Source of the DNA: Oopsacas minuta
Lineage: Eukaryota > Porifera > Hexactinellida > Lyssacinosida > Leucopsacidae
Assembly (NCBI GenBank): GCA_024704765.1
Contig: JAKMXF010000003.1
Location: 140,887 to 204,886 of the forward strand
Direction: 5' to 3'
DNA: 64,000 bases
The translations under genes and the position numbers were made by a program. Below, piece by piece: positions 12,601-22,643 of the stretch; the first letter of the stretch is position 1, and each line of letters opens with the position of its first letter. The notes beneath the pieces are model-generated. The model saw only the letters and a program-made list of their open reading frames with translations. It ran no database searches and was not told the origin of the DNA.

Positions 12601-13729
12601 TTATACTTCCTGAAAATACTAATTGCTACCGTTAAGAGTGTTGTGTTCTCAGGTTCTGCTACATACTGGACACAGCTATTGAATAAAACATACAGTAAAC
12701 TCCTGTTATATGGAGATAACGTAATAATAATGATCCTACCTGACTAGGTATAGACATACTCTCTCATGCGCCAGCTCATCCACATAATCCTCTAGCCTTT
12801 CTAACATCTCTACTTCCATAAGGAGGTCACAAGCTTCACATTCTGCATTATGTTGCATATTGAATGGTACTATCTCTTTAACTAGGTGTATTAGGTAGTC
12901 AGCATCTTGTTCCATCTCATCATCACCCCCCTTTATCTTTTCTTGATATTCTGCTTGTATTTCTCCTGATAAATGTCTAAATTATAACAATAACACAAGG
13001 AGAGAACTATACGTTAGCAGGGGGACATAGAAATGCGAATACAATGTAATTGCAGTGTATTCTATTTTAATAGGAGTATTGTATTATGTAAGGAGATGTT
13101 CTAACCTGATGTATTCATGTCCCCAAGTGCTGACAGCATCTGAAGTACCCTGTAATCTGTATTTCAAACAGTCTCTCTTCTCTCCTATTGTCATGCCAAG
13201 GACACTCAGGACATCTGCTAGCTCTTTCTAACCAATAAACAACAATACATAAATACCTATGTAACCACTTGGTATCCATGATATACCTTGATTTCTCCTT
13301 CTGGGTATTTATCGTATATCAATACAATTTGCTGGAAATGAGGTCTCAGGAATTTAAGAGGTTTGGGTACTGAAGTCATTGAGCTGGTAGAAGATCGAAT
13401 TTGATTTCTCAGAATGTTTAGTGAATTCTGACGGAGCTCAGCCTCTTCATCCTAAAGAAAATAAACAAAAACAACAAACAAATAAGAGATGAATCCACAA
13501 ACAAACAAACTTATTACTTCTAATCTCTCCACCAATAACAGTAGCTCCTCTTTCAATTGTATATCTTCTTCAGACTATAGCAATAAGATAAAATATAAAT
13601 ACGTATTGATTACAAAAATATATTTCTTTAAAGTTTACTTACCAATTCCTCGGCTGGTAACTTAGGTTCCTCTGTATCAGCTTCCTTTGTGGGTTTAGTA
13701 TCAGATTTCTTTTCAGTTTTCTCAGACAT
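6674..13729 (-). CDS. PSMD2: 26S proteasome regulatory subunit RPN1 (non-ATPase 2)
   Basis: I joined 16 exons in phase: 13729-13643, 13574-13518, 13451-13287, 13227-13106, 12976-12740, 12675-12517, 12415-12265, 12082-11777, 11617-11481, 11391-11158, 11049-10913, 10849-10611, 7783-7615, 7504-7283, 7101-6862 and 6741-6674. They total 909 residues (human 908). Clear blocks include [60 protein letters not shown], the PC-repeat segment [34 protein letters not shown] and the C-terminal [15 protein letters not shown]1 is the ubiquitin and shuttle-factor docking subunit of the 19S base. Intron 12 (10610-7784, 2.8 kb) contains the whole EF-G2 gene on the other strand. Intron 11 is 63 nt, in frame and without a stop, so its retention would add 21 residues. 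Introns 8 and 12 carry family A elements. Confidence 0.96.
7807..7973. mobile_element. MITE family A, copy 1 (PSMD2 intron 12)
   Basis: The terminal CAGTCAACTCCCGGTATAT and CGATATAACGAGAGTAGACTG are inverted. The interior carries the family motifs GTCCAAATATGGTCAC and AATTATCGCGG. The element is about 167 bp and lies just upstream of the nested EF-G2 gene. Confidence 0.8.
8055..10358 (+). CDS. GFM2: mitochondrial elongation factor G2 (ribosome recycling GTPase), nested gene
   Basis: A single uninterrupted frame of 767 residues. The basic N-terminus (about 45 residues) looks like a mitochondrial presequence. The GTPase domain has G1 AHIDAGKT (59-66), the switch II motif DTPGHVDF and G4 NKMD. 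Blocks such as VEVERCLxVLD-like VERCLHVLD and [15 protein letters not shown] [11 protein letters not shown], then EF-G domains II-V, resemble GFM2 (RRF2mt) more than the elongation paralogue GFM1. GFM2 splits mitochondrial ribosomes together with mtRRF after termination. The gene sits entirely inside intron 12 of PSMD2 in antisense orientation and has no introns, while its host has 15. This suggests a retroposed or transposed copy. A family A element lies 80 bp upstream of its ATG. The frame is intact with no stops or frameshifts, so it is probably functional. Confidence 0.93.
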   Translation: MFTTHIMPLKLLTTYRYRLLLQHTYRHNHMLQVRNVANNENKLVGCSDLTNMRNIGILAHIDAGKTSTTECMLFHAGVVKKIGRIDDGDTRMDFMKQERERGITINAANIAFNWLNRTVNLIDTPGHVDFNFEVERCLHVLDSAVLVLDGTEGVQPQTISINKQMTEWTLPRLIYTNKMDRKNADFDRSIKALRKELEVNPVVYTRPVYINGMFRGVVDLISMIVRIHTKNNIQCFPVNGENGGFNEQLIEMGVNRENLEIIIHSRTKLIEELVSFDENLLEEYFEGKTPSPENLKRLLRSCCVNQQVSPVLCGSAVTNIGIDLLLNAIVEYLPSPLDRIESHFPVNFHHDANSPLIAYAFKVIQDRNRGSLVYLRVYSGVLKSHSHIYRLGDRGSEKINRLLLSQAGDLKEIRAVGPGNIGVAVGLKETQTGDVITSDETILTEITKQIETANDCVTKRTASPSQTWLTNLIKLNVPDAVFYCTLYVDSKEEERELVKALNQLTTEDPSLRYKIDPNNEDLVVSGMGDLHLQILIDRLKHEYRIIVKLGKLSIAYQEVPTIVSKEVYETTSTMSGREQHVEIGLRVIPGGQNIKVVNRLGNEVVISRDQLKAIQNAVRAVCVGGGPLIHGPVTELSVELTDFTCEEVTSLNIVSYATRECLTKALRNSELRLSEPVMKVEIKLSEEYVEAVLADLANNRRGIVKRVLTDARASCLEAEVPLEHLLQYSNVVRGLTSGYGEYSSRFLTYRQVANEHQKTIIDRYKGY
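10461..10579. mobile_element. MITE family D (hAT-like), copy 1
   Basis: The ends GGTTCCCAACCCAGG and GTTGGGAACTGCTG are inverted, the usual look of hAT termini (CAGTGGTTCCCAACC). The interior CCATGGATTCCTTAGTGGTC recurs near 24.1 and 42.1 kb. Confidence 0.7.
11697..11757. mobile_element. MITE family A, 3' fragment (PSMD2 intron 8)
   Basis: Only the right part is present: ATCGAAGTAATTATCGCGG, then CTTGAGCATCGATATAACG ending AGAGTTAACTG. Confidence 0.65.
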
Positions 13730-14017
13730 TCCACGCTATGTCTACTAATTCATACAAAAACATCACCAAATTAAGAGATGGAAATTTGGTAGAATTCGAG
13801 TCAAAACATGTTGTAACGGATTGACTGCCAGAAGTTACCGTTAAGGAAGTAATGTGTAGAAATTACTACCCATCAGTTTAATGTATGAAATTCGATAAAA
13901 AAGTGAACAAAAAAGTTATACAAAAGAATTTGATACGAAATAGTAAGTGAATCGCTAAAACTTTCCAAAAATCTCGGAAAAAGTTTCGTAGCTAATTAAC
14001 ATAAGATAAGTGCTCTA

Positions 14018-15980
14018 TCAGTTGTATACAGTCATTGAATTGAGTAGTATCCTCTCTAGAAGGGAGGAGGTTACTTTATTGGGGTATAGTCTAGTTATTC
14101 TTTCCTGTGGTAAGGTCTTCTCTACAAGCATAGGGATATCTTCAGGAGAGAATCCTAGAGACTTGAGACCGTTAGGAATCTCTAGACGGTTCATTATCTT
14201 ACAGAGCTGGTCTGACAGACAACGACCTGCATCTTCTGTTTTGATGTTATTCGTGTTTGCACCTGTAAATATATAACACATGAAATAAAAGAAGAGGCCT
14301 TGGGGGAGAATTATGTGCCGAATATTACAGTCAACTTCCGTTATGTCGAAGCTAAAGGGACCGTGATAATCACTTCGATCTAAGCGGAGTACGGTGTAAC
14401 AGATTAAAAGTATGCTACTTTGACGGTTGGTGACCATATTTGTACAATTTCAGACTTCAATATAGCGGCTCTTTCGATATATCCGTGTTTGACATATCGG
14501 GAGTTGACTGTATTTAATGAACAACAAGTTGTAGTATTAGTATGAATGAGATTGTCTGGTTGTTCAGGTTTCATAGTATACAACAAGTCATTACCTATTA
14601 ACCCAGCTAGCTGAATACATCTATCTGGAGCTACAAGTGCAACCTCCTTAAATACAGCAGGAGCTGTCATGACAACAGAAAGGCCGTGTGGAATGATCGG
14701 ATGATCATTAGAATAGTCAGATGGACAATAATCCTTTACAGAGCCAGATAATGCAAAAGATATAGCATGGCATAGATGTACACCAGAGCTACTGAATCCT
14801 ATTCCTGCTAGTAGTGATGCAAAACTCATCTGTGCGGATGATTCTTGATCAAACAGACTCTCAATTGAACCCAGAAAATTATCATTGATAATCCTACAGG
14901 AAATATTTCAATATAACATTAATGGATGGTTTTGAAATTTTGACGAGCAGTTTTTGTCGTCAAGGTAGAATGAGTTCGTATTTACGAGAGTCTACTATTG
15001 ATAACTTACTTCAGAGTCTCAACAGCCCAAATATCAGATATAGGATTAGCTCCTTGATGTTGTGGTCTATGAAGAGGATTCAATGGCTTCGGTGATCTAT
15101 TATCATAACGAATATTAGTGAAAGATTCCAACGCATGACATAGCACATCAAATCCTGAGTATATAGCCACGTTCTTAGGCATTGATAGTGCATTCAGTGG
15201 ATCTACTATAGCTAAATTAGCACATAGTGCTCTATTAGAAAATCCTGTCTTAGCATTTATTGATTCCATTTGGCAGATGGCTACTCCAGTAGTTTCGCTA
15301 CCAGTTCCTGATGTTGTTGGAATACATATAAGAGGTTTTAACTGTTTGAAGATCGGTTCTCCTTTCCCAACAGGTTTATTTACGAAATCAAAGAAGTCCT
15401 TTTCTGGATAGGCGTCAAATAATCTAGCTACTTTAGCTGTATCCATAACAGAACCTCCTCCTACTGCCAGGAACCCTTCATATTGTCTCATCTGAGCTCT
15501 GTGTATAGCTTCTCTAAAGCTCTTCTCTGTAGGCTCTATTCGTACCTATAAACTGACATTCATGTATTCCTATTAAATTACAATAATTCAAAGTTAAGAT
15601 ATATCCCTCACCTCACTGAACACATCAAACTCTACATTATCAGCTCTGAGAGCATCAGCTGTTGCTTTGAAGGGAAGAAGCTTAATCAAATTCTTATCAG
15701 TGAATAGGAGAACTCTCTTCACACCTTTGTTCACAAAATCCATCCCTACTTCCCTAGTAGCACCCTTTCCTATACGTACACTAGGGGAAAATGTTTCATA
15801 CGCGTAATCAGTAGTGATTGAATCAGAAGAAGTTTGTCTATGTCTTGGAGGTATACTACTGTTGAGTATACCGGATGAGTGAGCAGGACATCTACAAGGG
15901 CTACCTGCTATAGCATGTAATGTCTCTCTAACTATTTCTCTTCTGGATAGTTCTTTTATGATACGGACACCACGATTCAT
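14018..15980 (-). CDS. ADHFE1: hydroxyacid-oxoacid transhydrogenase, mitochondrial iron-type alcohol dehydrogenase
   Basis: Exons 15980-15612, 15545-15010, 14893-14595 and 14262-14018 join in phase into 482 residues (human 467). The N-terminus is basic and likely mitochondrial. The NAD-binding GGGSVMDTAK motif, IPTTSGTGSE, the metal-binding region around HALESFTNIRYDNRSP, GVHLCHAISF and DHPIIPHGLSV are the family marks. The C-terminus has DIPMLVEKTLPQERITRL, specific to the ADHFE1 branch. The enzyme couples oxidation of 4-hydroxybutyrate to reduction of 2-oxoglutarate. Intron 3 (14594-14263) carries a family A element. PSMD2 starts 288 bp downstream and TMEM237 ends 185 bp upstream, all on the same strand. 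Confidence 0.93.
14328..14510. mobile_element. MITE family A, copy in ADHFE1 intron 3
   Basis: Begins CAGTCAACTTCCGTTATG and ends ATATCGGGAGTTGACTG, with both inner motifs (GGGACCGTGATAATCACTT and CATATTTGTACAATTTCAGA). About 183 bp. Confidence 0.8.
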
Positions 15981-16165
15981 TAGTGATAATTAGATCAATT
16001 GATACTACAGTAGACACCACTTAACACCTAATATGGTCATACGAAATTTACATTGGAAAAAAATTTGTGTAAAAAATCTTTCTATGATTTTAGAATTAAT
16101 TCCAAAACAAACAAATAAACAACAAAACAACAAACTTTGTAGGTTTAAAGACAACTAAAATATTA

Positions 16166-17536
16166 TTAATCTCTAATAACACGCTTAACATATAAATACC
16201 ATCTATTGTGAGTAGGACAAGACTCGACCAGTAACCAACTACACGTACAGAGTATAGCTCTAACAAGTAACAGAATCTTGAATACTAATACTCTATCACT
16301 AACGGGTATATCCACAGGGTAATATGACTGAGTACCAATTGAATACAGCTGACAATTTTGTGTAGTAGAATTTGTTAGGAGATCAGGCCATAGAGTATCC
16401 CAGCCGTCTGAATAAGGCAATGATATGTAGTGTATTTGTAGATCTATGTACATGAGGGAGAGACATATGATAAGCGAGAGGGAGGTCAGAAAAAACGCGA
16501 TCACATTGAGAATAATAATATACTGTTTCTTATGAAAAGCTTCTAATACATATTTCCTATTCAAACTTGGTAAATCTATTCTATCAGCTAAATACACTAC
16601 AGTGACAGTTGACAGGGAATAGAATATGCAATGAGATGGCAATGACAGTTTTGACACGTTCAAAACTGAGTTAAGATCTAGATTACTGTATGATGCTAGT
16701 GTGTATACAAATACTGTATGCCATATTGTGATACCAACCAGTAGGCTATGTGATAGTAGCCCAAAGGTGTGAAAAATAGGGTTACATATATGAGCAAGGT
16801 TCGTACGAGAACATGACAACCTTGAGGAACAATTGGAATGCGGGATAGGGTCAATTGGAGGTGTGTCTTGCTTTGAAACAGGAATAAATCTACCGTCTTT
16901 CCTTTCAAAAAACGCCTTTTCAGATTTCATTAGGAATTGTGATTGCGTATTATGTGTAGAGATCGGGTTGCCAAGGATGGTAGTCTCGGTATGTGAGGCT
17001 ATGTCTTCCACTGATAGGAGATGGATAGGTTCATATGATACATTCAGAGGTTGTTGTAGGTGGACATGAGGGGGCGGTTCATTAGGTGTTACAGCCCTTC
17101 TAGAAAAGTAGCATTTATTATAAACAATATACAGACAGTAATTATACTTTTACAGATGTTCCCAACCTTGGAGTCCATGAACCACAGGTTGAGAACTTCT
17201 GCACTATTATATAACTCACACAGGGGAGCTACTGTCAGTTTCCAGCGGGGGTAAAGGTCTATTAGAAGTAGGCATTACTGTATCTAACTGTATAGAAGGG
17301 GAGTGCTTCATAATTCTACGTTTCTTCTTTTTCCTAACACCAGTGACGCCACGAGGTAATATCGGATCTAGACGTGACGCTGGCCTGGCTATCAATACAG
17401 GAGAGGGAGAACCAGAGGGAGACAGGTCAGGGAGAGGTGTGTCCAGGGCTAAATCAATGTCTTGAGAATGGTCTGTGATTACTTCATCAAGTGACTGTGT
17501 TAAATTCGTTATTATATCCTCTGATAGTGACGTCAT
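16166..17536 (-). CDS. TMEM237: TMEM237-like ciliary transition-zone tetraspan protein
   Basis: Two exons, 17536-17220 and 17099-16166, join in phase to 416 residues (human 408). The N-terminal half is acidic and Ser/Pro-rich with a basic patch RKKKKRR, as in TMEM237. The C-terminal half has four hydrophobic segments. The first two include LLSHSLLVGITIWHTVFVYT and the diagnostic YSLSTVTVVYLADRIDLPSL. TMEM237 (Joubert syndrome 14) is a ciliary transition-zone membrane protein, so a ciliated cell type is implied. The start codon region is ATGACGTCA, one of the many TGACGTCA octamers here. The intron contains a hAT-like remnant. I see no other cilium gene in the window. Confidence 0.8.
17153..17203. 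mobile_element. family D (hAT-like) remnant in TMEM237 intron
   Basis: A short piece with GATGTTCCCAACCTTGGAG and GGTTGAGAACTTCTG as inverted ends; the interior is mostly deleted. Confidence 0.5.
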
Positions 17537-17916
17537 TTTATATATCTCTTATATCTTATATGTGGAAATAGGAATAGTTGTAAAATATGAACAAACTCTA
17601 CGCTCTCATAACAAAGAGAATACAGTTGTGTTTAAGTTGTATGTTGCATGGATTCCCCTTGCTATTAGAGGAATTATTTTCAATACAAAATGGACTCTAA
17701 CTCACTGAAAAAAACTTCGAATATTGCTAATAGGGAACACCACCATATTCATAGTTATTGGAAATATTGAAAGGAAAACTCAGTGGAGTCGTGTACACTG
17801 GAAAGGGAGTAGCCACAAAATTCACCTAGCCTCGCTTCCAAGATTTCAAAGCTGTATGTAGCCACAAAATATCACAATTAAAGCTGAAAATTGAATTAAT
17901 TCATATTCACAAATTA
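17537..17916. other. spacer between TMEM237 and MICU
   Basis: No gene is seen. The spacer contains a family E element near 17650-17745, and the remainder is AT-rich. Confidence 0.55.
17650..17745. mobile_element. MITE family E, copy 1
   Basis: TTCCCCTTGCTATTAGAGG is followed by TTTTCAATACAAAATGGACT and then TTGCTAATAGGGAACACC. The same order of motifs occurs near 44.86-44.95 kb and in part near 51.3 kb. Confidence 0.6.
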
Positions 17917-19687
17917 TTACTTTTGAGCTCTAACTTTGGATCTAAAGCAAGTAGTAAATAATTCCCAATTATTCTTACCCACAAATGTTCCTCTCTTCTG
18001 CCATCTACGCAACACGTCTAAGAACTCTTGATAATCCAGAAATCCATCTTTTTTAATATCGAAAATAGAAAATAGAATCTCTAGAAGATTATTATCAAAC
18101 TTATCACCGCAACAAATCTCGACTGCGTGGTTAAATTCGCGTTTATTAACACCTTTTCCATCAACAGTATATATACTCACTACAGTAGATAGATCTTCTA
18201 TGTTAAGAAGGAGGTCACAGAACCTTTCATATTGATGTAGGTCGAATTCTGGGATAGCATTCTTTGAATAATTACGATATAATCTAGACTACAAGGAAAA
18301 CGACAGTAAATATGTGTAATAAGGATATATCGAAGTCTTAAATTGTACAAATATGGTCACAAACCGTCAAAGAAACATAATCTCACCGGTATCTCGGGGA
18401 GTAATTATCGCGGTCCTTGAACTTCGATATAACCAATCAAATATATGTCACTTGGAATGTTTGGGAGCATATTTGTACAATTTAAGACTTGGATATAACG
18501 GGGAGTTGACTGTACATACGAACTTTAATTTCCTTCATAGACAAGCAACTATATCTCATAATTAACTTCGCAAAATCCTCCCCTGATATAGTTTTATTGC
18601 CTTTAGCATATACATTAAACTCATAAAGCAGGACTTCCTTCTGGAAAGCATCAATGAATGTAGAAAACTCATCAAACGATAGAGTTCCCTTTCCATCAGT
18701 TCCGAACAGATGTACCAGTAGAGACGACTGTACGCCTGTAGTCCTAGGATCCAGGAGCTCAGGAACATTCCCTAACATAGAATTCTGTACCTGAATAAAC
18801 TCACTAAGCTCTATACATCCGTTACAGTCTCTATCGTATATACTGAATGCTATCTTGAAATGATGATTACACTTAGCAAGAGTTGATACGAGGAATCTAT
18901 ATAATAGGCAAATATTGTGTATGTTAATACCACACAAATTCTATGAATACAAACCCCTTGTGAACGAGATATACGGTTTATGCTGGATATTAGCACCATC
19001 CTCTGGAAAATGGTTCTCATATATTCCTGTATATTTTATTTCGGCTATATGAACATGTATTGCTACTCCTAAGGGTGTTCTTATAACCGGCATCCACTGT
19101 ATCTCACTATTTCCCTATGACGTAATCACTTAAACTCACCTATAATCTGGATATGACAGTATACCATCATTCCAAATATTCTTCAAGAATCCCTCATGAT
19201 TTCTCTCCCTATTAGATGACGTCAAATCCGACCATTTATTAACCTGTTTGGTATCTACCTTATTAACAGAGTGTGCATTCTTATCAAGTGTTGGGACTTG
19301 TGTTACTAAGCGGATAAAACTAGCAGGAGACATGTACAGAACTCCCTGGTATAAATAGGTCGAATTTTCTGCGAAAATTCTCTCCTGTTTCGTCAATTTT
19401 GAATCACCAACTAGTTCATTTGCGTGGAATGTTTGTTGTGTGTGTATATTTGTTGTTGATAAGTTTGGTTGTTTACTTTCGCGTTTTGTATATAAATACA
19501 AAGTAACACCTCCCCCGAGTAACAGGGCAAGGATTATCAGTCGGTTAGATGTATATTTCGAGGAAGTTGTGTCTAGGATTTGAGTTGTGGACTTCGTGTG
19601 TATTTTGTTGAATTTATAAGAATTGTTGGGTTGAAATTGTGATAAGTTTGTGAGAAGTGAATAACGAGATATTAGAAATCTAGACAT
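17917..19687 (-). CDS. MICU-family mitochondrial calcium uptake regulator
   Basis: Exons 19687-19140, 18896-18524 and 18288-17917 join in phase to 430 residues. The N-terminus is basic and is followed by a membrane segment (LIILALLLGGGVTLYLYT), as in MICU proteins that face the intermembrane space. EF-hand 1 (DRDCNGCIELSE) has all canonical ligand positions. EF-hand 2 (DIKKDGFLDYQE) has Lys at position 3, which may weaken binding. The block TISGEDFAKLIMRYS closely matches MICU1. The family gates the MCU calcium uniporter. I cannot assign MICU1, 2 or 3. The exon 2 to exon 3 donor (AAA then GTTCGT) is weak apart from its GT, but it is the only one that keeps phase. Both introns carry short elements (family C and family A). 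Confidence 0.88.
18320..18515. mobile_element. MITE family A, copy in MICU intron 2
   Basis: The centre has TTGTACAAATATGGTCACAA and AATTATCGCGGTCCTTGA; the right end reads GATATAACGGGGAGTTGACTG. The left terminus is degraded, and the order of inner motifs suggests a rearranged or double copy. Confidence 0.65.
18973..19099. mobile_element. MITE family C, copy in MICU intron 1
   Basis: The ends ATACGGTTTATGCTGGAT and CTTATAACCGGCATCCACTG are inverted. The interior ACCATCCTCTGGAAAATGG and CATATATTCCTGTAT recur at 48.4 and 59.0 kb. Confidence 0.75.
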
Positions 19688-20144
19688 CTCATATGGTAAG
19701 CTTTTATAACTGGAAATATAGCAGGAAATGACAGATAATTTCGGTGGGACATTCCGAAAAAACTGGGGTATTTAGGGAGGCCCAGCCCCTCGGGACTACG
19801 CCTATGGGATACCCGTGTGTGTGCAGGGCCACCGTAAGAGCGTCACCAGGATCATTCAGCTTCCTAGTCGGATTGCAGCTGGTTGGGAAGTAGGGAGAAT
19901 GAATGATGGACAGCAATATACGGTTAGTATGACGTCATAAAACAATGAATATACGTAAATAAAATCAACATTGCATAGATCCTAATTCACATATAATCAC
20001 ACATTTTGTAATAATTATCTTCTAATAGCAAATAACAAGGAAAAGAACAATAAATTCAATTTTTGGGGAGAAATAATACAAAATACTACACACATCTGAA
20101 TGGAAGCTTAAAATAGCAGTTAAAAAGGATACCAGTAGAGTATA
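19688..20144. other. spacer between MICU and CD225 gene
   Basis: No gene is seen. A GC-richer block at about 19760-19880 looks like old repeat sequence but has no second copy I can point to. A TGACGTCA octamer is at 19930. Confidence 0.45.
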
Positions 20145-20993
20145 CTAATAATGCTGATAAACAGTAAAGTTCAATACGATATTGATACCAATAATGATAC
20201 AAGACAGAGCTATGCCAAATCCTGCGAATATCCTTGCTACCCTCGCGTTAGTCAGGGCCTCAGCATAGCGTCCATTCTCTTGATCAGAGCTAGCCATTAT
20301 GAGGAAGCAAAGAGCAATACATCCTAAGATAGGACAGAACAGTATAGCGATAATTACGTATATCCAAAGGAAAGGGTTCACTACTACTTGACGAATAGGT
20401 GGAGTCAAATATACCTAAATAGAAAATGACGTCAGTATTGTAAAGCTATTCAGTAAACTCCCATTATAAGAAGTGAATACCGCATATAGCTTCAAAGTAA
20501 TTGATTTACCCAGCTTACAACGAATGAAGCAGGGTCCCGAGTAAGTAATAATGAGAGTTTAGTGTTAGAAATATTATGGAAAACAGGACACTTAAAATCC
20601 ATAATTATTAAATTTGTATACAGTCAACTTCCGTTATACCGAAGCTCAAGTGACCGCGATATAACCTATGAAAATATGTGACCATATCTGTACAATTTAG
20701 ACTTATACGTAAGCAGGTATATCAATATATCCGTGTTAGATAAAATGGGAGTTGAGTGTATATTATTCTACGAACTCTACCTGTGTAGTAGGCACAGTCC
20801 TCTCAGTCACAATAACGGTACGAGTTGTACCATGCACTGGTGGTTGGTGAGGATATTCAGGTGTTACTGTGCCCTGATAAGGAGGGGGTGGGGCATTTGC
20901 GTAGGCATTAGGCCCTGGCTGTTGGTAACGAGGTTGCTGGGAACCTGAATAGGTAGGGGGAGCGTATTCTGGGATTAATTTATCAGTAGACAT
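20145..20993 (-). CDS. CD225/dispanin-family proline-rich transmembrane protein
   Basis: Exon 1 (20993 to 20781 or 20772) joins exon 2 (20414-20145) in phase 0, giving 160 or 163 residues. Two donors are usable, GTAGAG and GTAGAA. Exon 1 is a cytosolic Pro/Tyr/Gln-rich region with PPxY-like repeats (APPTY, PPPPY), possible WW-domain ligands. Exon 2 has two membrane helices around residues 85-105 and 130-150. They are joined by the CD225 loop containing SSDQENGRYAEALTNARVA, with CPILGCIALCFLI as the intramembrane part. Dispanins (IFITM, PRRT, TMEM91 groups) sit in endosomal or synaptic membranes and affect fusion. The member cannot be assigned. The intron is almost filled by a family A element. 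Confidence 0.75.
20621..20758. mobile_element. MITE family A, copy in CD225 intron
   Basis: Begins CAGTCAACTTCCGTTATACC and ends AAAATGGGAGTTGAGTG, with CATATCTGTACAATTTAGAC inside. Its right end abuts the 5' splice site region of exon 1. Confidence 0.75.
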
Positions 20994-21321
20994 CTTAAGC
21001 AGATAAGCTAATATAATATTAAGTAATAAAACAAGCAATTATCCCTTTTATACTATCTCTTATCTTAGGCCACTTTTAATGACGTCATTCAATTAATATA
21101 GCTGCAAATCAGATATAGTAAGAAGCTATAAGATATGTGTATTTATAGAATTCAAGTATCCGTTCCATTTCCAACTTTAAACTTTAAGCAAACATCACTC
21201 TTAATACTATTGTATCATCATTATATAATATTATAAATATATTGCTCTATTAGAGGATTACGGAGAGATAACTCAGATAAAATGTACTGCTTCCTGCAAA
21301 CAAGGAAATCCTAATCATTCG

Positions 21322-21359
21322 ATACAATATCTATTCGAATAAGACGTACACTCGGATAG
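21322..21359. repeat. 38-bp repeat shared with 48528-48565
   Basis: The core TATTCGAATAAGACGTACAC differs from the 48.5 kb copy at only a few positions (4 of 38 over the whole segment). Its nature is unknown; it is probably part of a degraded element. Confidence 0.55.
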
Positions 21360-21387
21360 TACGTAATAAATTTGTTTCTCGAAGGTA

Positions 21388-21471
21388 GTGAAACTTCCAC
21401 AAAAGGGGGGCCTGTGGGAACAGGGAAGCATTTTCGGCGTCACTAGCACCACGTTAGTGGAGGTTACACTG
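21388..21471. mobile_element. MITE family B, half copy
   Basis: AGTGAAACTTCCACAAAAGG, then GGCCTGTGGGAACAGGG, and the right end AGTGGAGGTTACACTG with GCATTTTCGGCGTCACTAG before it. Confidence 0.65.
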
Positions 21472-21652
21472 TATTGCACATTTCAACGGTAGTACGTATG
21501 ATTCTAATTAAAATTACAAAAGTCTTTCTATCGCTAACTTATCATTAATAATAATAAGATGGTAGTACACAGTAATTATCGACCTATTCAACCCTACAGG
21601 ATTATAACAAAGTGAATAACAATTATCACATGAATACATGACGTCATAATAA

Positions 21653-22150
21653 TTAATTCTTCTCGCCTTCCCTCTCTTCCACAAGTTCATAGTTCTCCCA
21701 TTCCCAATCGATCTGCCTCTCCAAATCAGGTTTATCGGCTAAATACTCATCAACTGTCATATCTTCTATCGGTTTCATATTATTGATTCGGACAACTTCT
21801 GCCTTATACTCCTCAGCTCTTTGTTTCGATTCCTCTAATAACCTGACTGCTTCTTTCTCCATTTCTACTTTCTTTTGTTCTATCTTATCGCTCTCAGTGT
21901 CTTTAGGGAATTGTATTTTTAGCTGGTCAAACTGTTTCTTGAAATCGGCGACTATCGCGGATTTTGACACATTAGTTTGGTAGAAAGACCAATCTATAGT
22001 AGTCGGCCTTTCGGTGTAGTTTGTGTTTTGAGTTTGGAGAGATTCGTACTTTGCTCTCAAACTCATGTAATCACCCCGAGCCTCTTTAGGGACACGAGAT
22101 AGAATGCGTGACCAATCAAATACTCGCTTTCCAACCGTTTTACTTGCCAT
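21653..22150 (-). CDS. ATP5PD: mitochondrial ATP synthase subunit d
   Basis: A single-exon frame of 165 residues (human 161). Family marks are KRVFDWSRI near the start, IDWSFYQTNVSKSAIVADFKKQFDQLKI in the middle (a near match to the metazoan consensus IDWxxYKxNVxKxGLVDDFEKKF) and DMTVDEYLADKP near the end. The rest is charged helix, as expected for a peripheral-stalk subunit on the matrix side of F1Fo. An acceptor-like TTAG lies just before the ATG. TBP starts about 1.25 kb upstream and ends about 490 bp upstream on the same strand. Confidence 0.9.
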   Translation of the reverse strand: MASKTVGKRVFDWSRILSRVPKEARGDYMSLRAKYESLQTQNTNYTERPTTIDWSFYQTNVSKSAIVADFKKQFDQLKIQFPKDTESDKIEQKKVEMEKEAVRLLEESKQRAEEYKAEVVRINNMKPIEDMTVDEYLADKPDLERQIDWEWENYELVEEREGEKN

Positions 22151-22643
22151 AAACCTAATTCAGTTTATTTGAAATATTAATATACTTGAATATATCGTAT
22201 ATGTATAAGCAAGATTGCTGGACAAAATTGCGCTTTTCAGCTAACAAATATGACTCATTATGTTCAAAAACAGGATAATTGGCATTTAAAGACTTTATCA
22301 CGCTTATATCTCATAATTCCAAATGCTACACCCCCCCATGAATATTTATTAGAAAAATCACTAGATCAAGGTACAGGGCTTCATCTAGCGGTCTATTCCT
22401 CTCCCCCGTGATTTCCATTGCCCAATCCTTTTCAAAATTTCCAGCGAGATACGAAGTGAGATCCTGGGATACCCTGACTATACACATCCCCTATAAAATG
22501 AGAACATACAACAGTAGATGATTGAATGAATTGAGATCTTAATTAAACCTAATATTAATTATTCGTGTACCACACACACATACAGAAATCCTCAGTCCAC
22601 ACACGTAACAGAATGTCACAAATATTGTGTGGATAGTGTGTGT
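22151..22643. other. spacer between ATP synthase d and TBP
   Basis: It contains one candidate small exon (22326-22487, listed separately) and CA-rich sequence just beyond the TBP stop. Nothing else is supported. Confidence 0.45.
22326..22487 (-). CDS. candidate 53-residue small ORF or exon, unrecognised
   Basis: An open frame of 54 codons begins MCIVRVSQDLTSYLAGNFEK and ends in a TAG at 22326. A good 3' splice site (CTCATTTTATAG) lies three bases before the ATG, so it could be the coding exon of a small spliced gene or an internal exon. Codon use looks gene-like, and an amphipathic stretch is followed by a hydrophobic one (LDLVIFLINI). I recognise no family. It lies between the TBP stop and the ATP synthase d start, on their strand. 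It may be chance. Confidence 0.25.
   Translation of the reverse strand: MCIVRVSQDLTSYLAGNFEKDWAMEITGERNRPLDEALYLDLVIFLINIHGGV

Larger units (their letters stand above)
20994..21652. other. spacer between CD225 gene and ATP synthase d
   Basis: No gene is seen in about 660 bp. It contains a family B element (21388-21471), a 38-bp segment shared with 48.5 kb (21322-21359) and two TGACGTCA octamers (21080, 21639). Confidence 0.55.

Noticed and set aside
19704-19916. 70-codon minus-strand frame upstream of MICU
   Set aside because: It lies in a GC-richer repeat-like block with no coding signature; MICU has a complete N-terminus without it.
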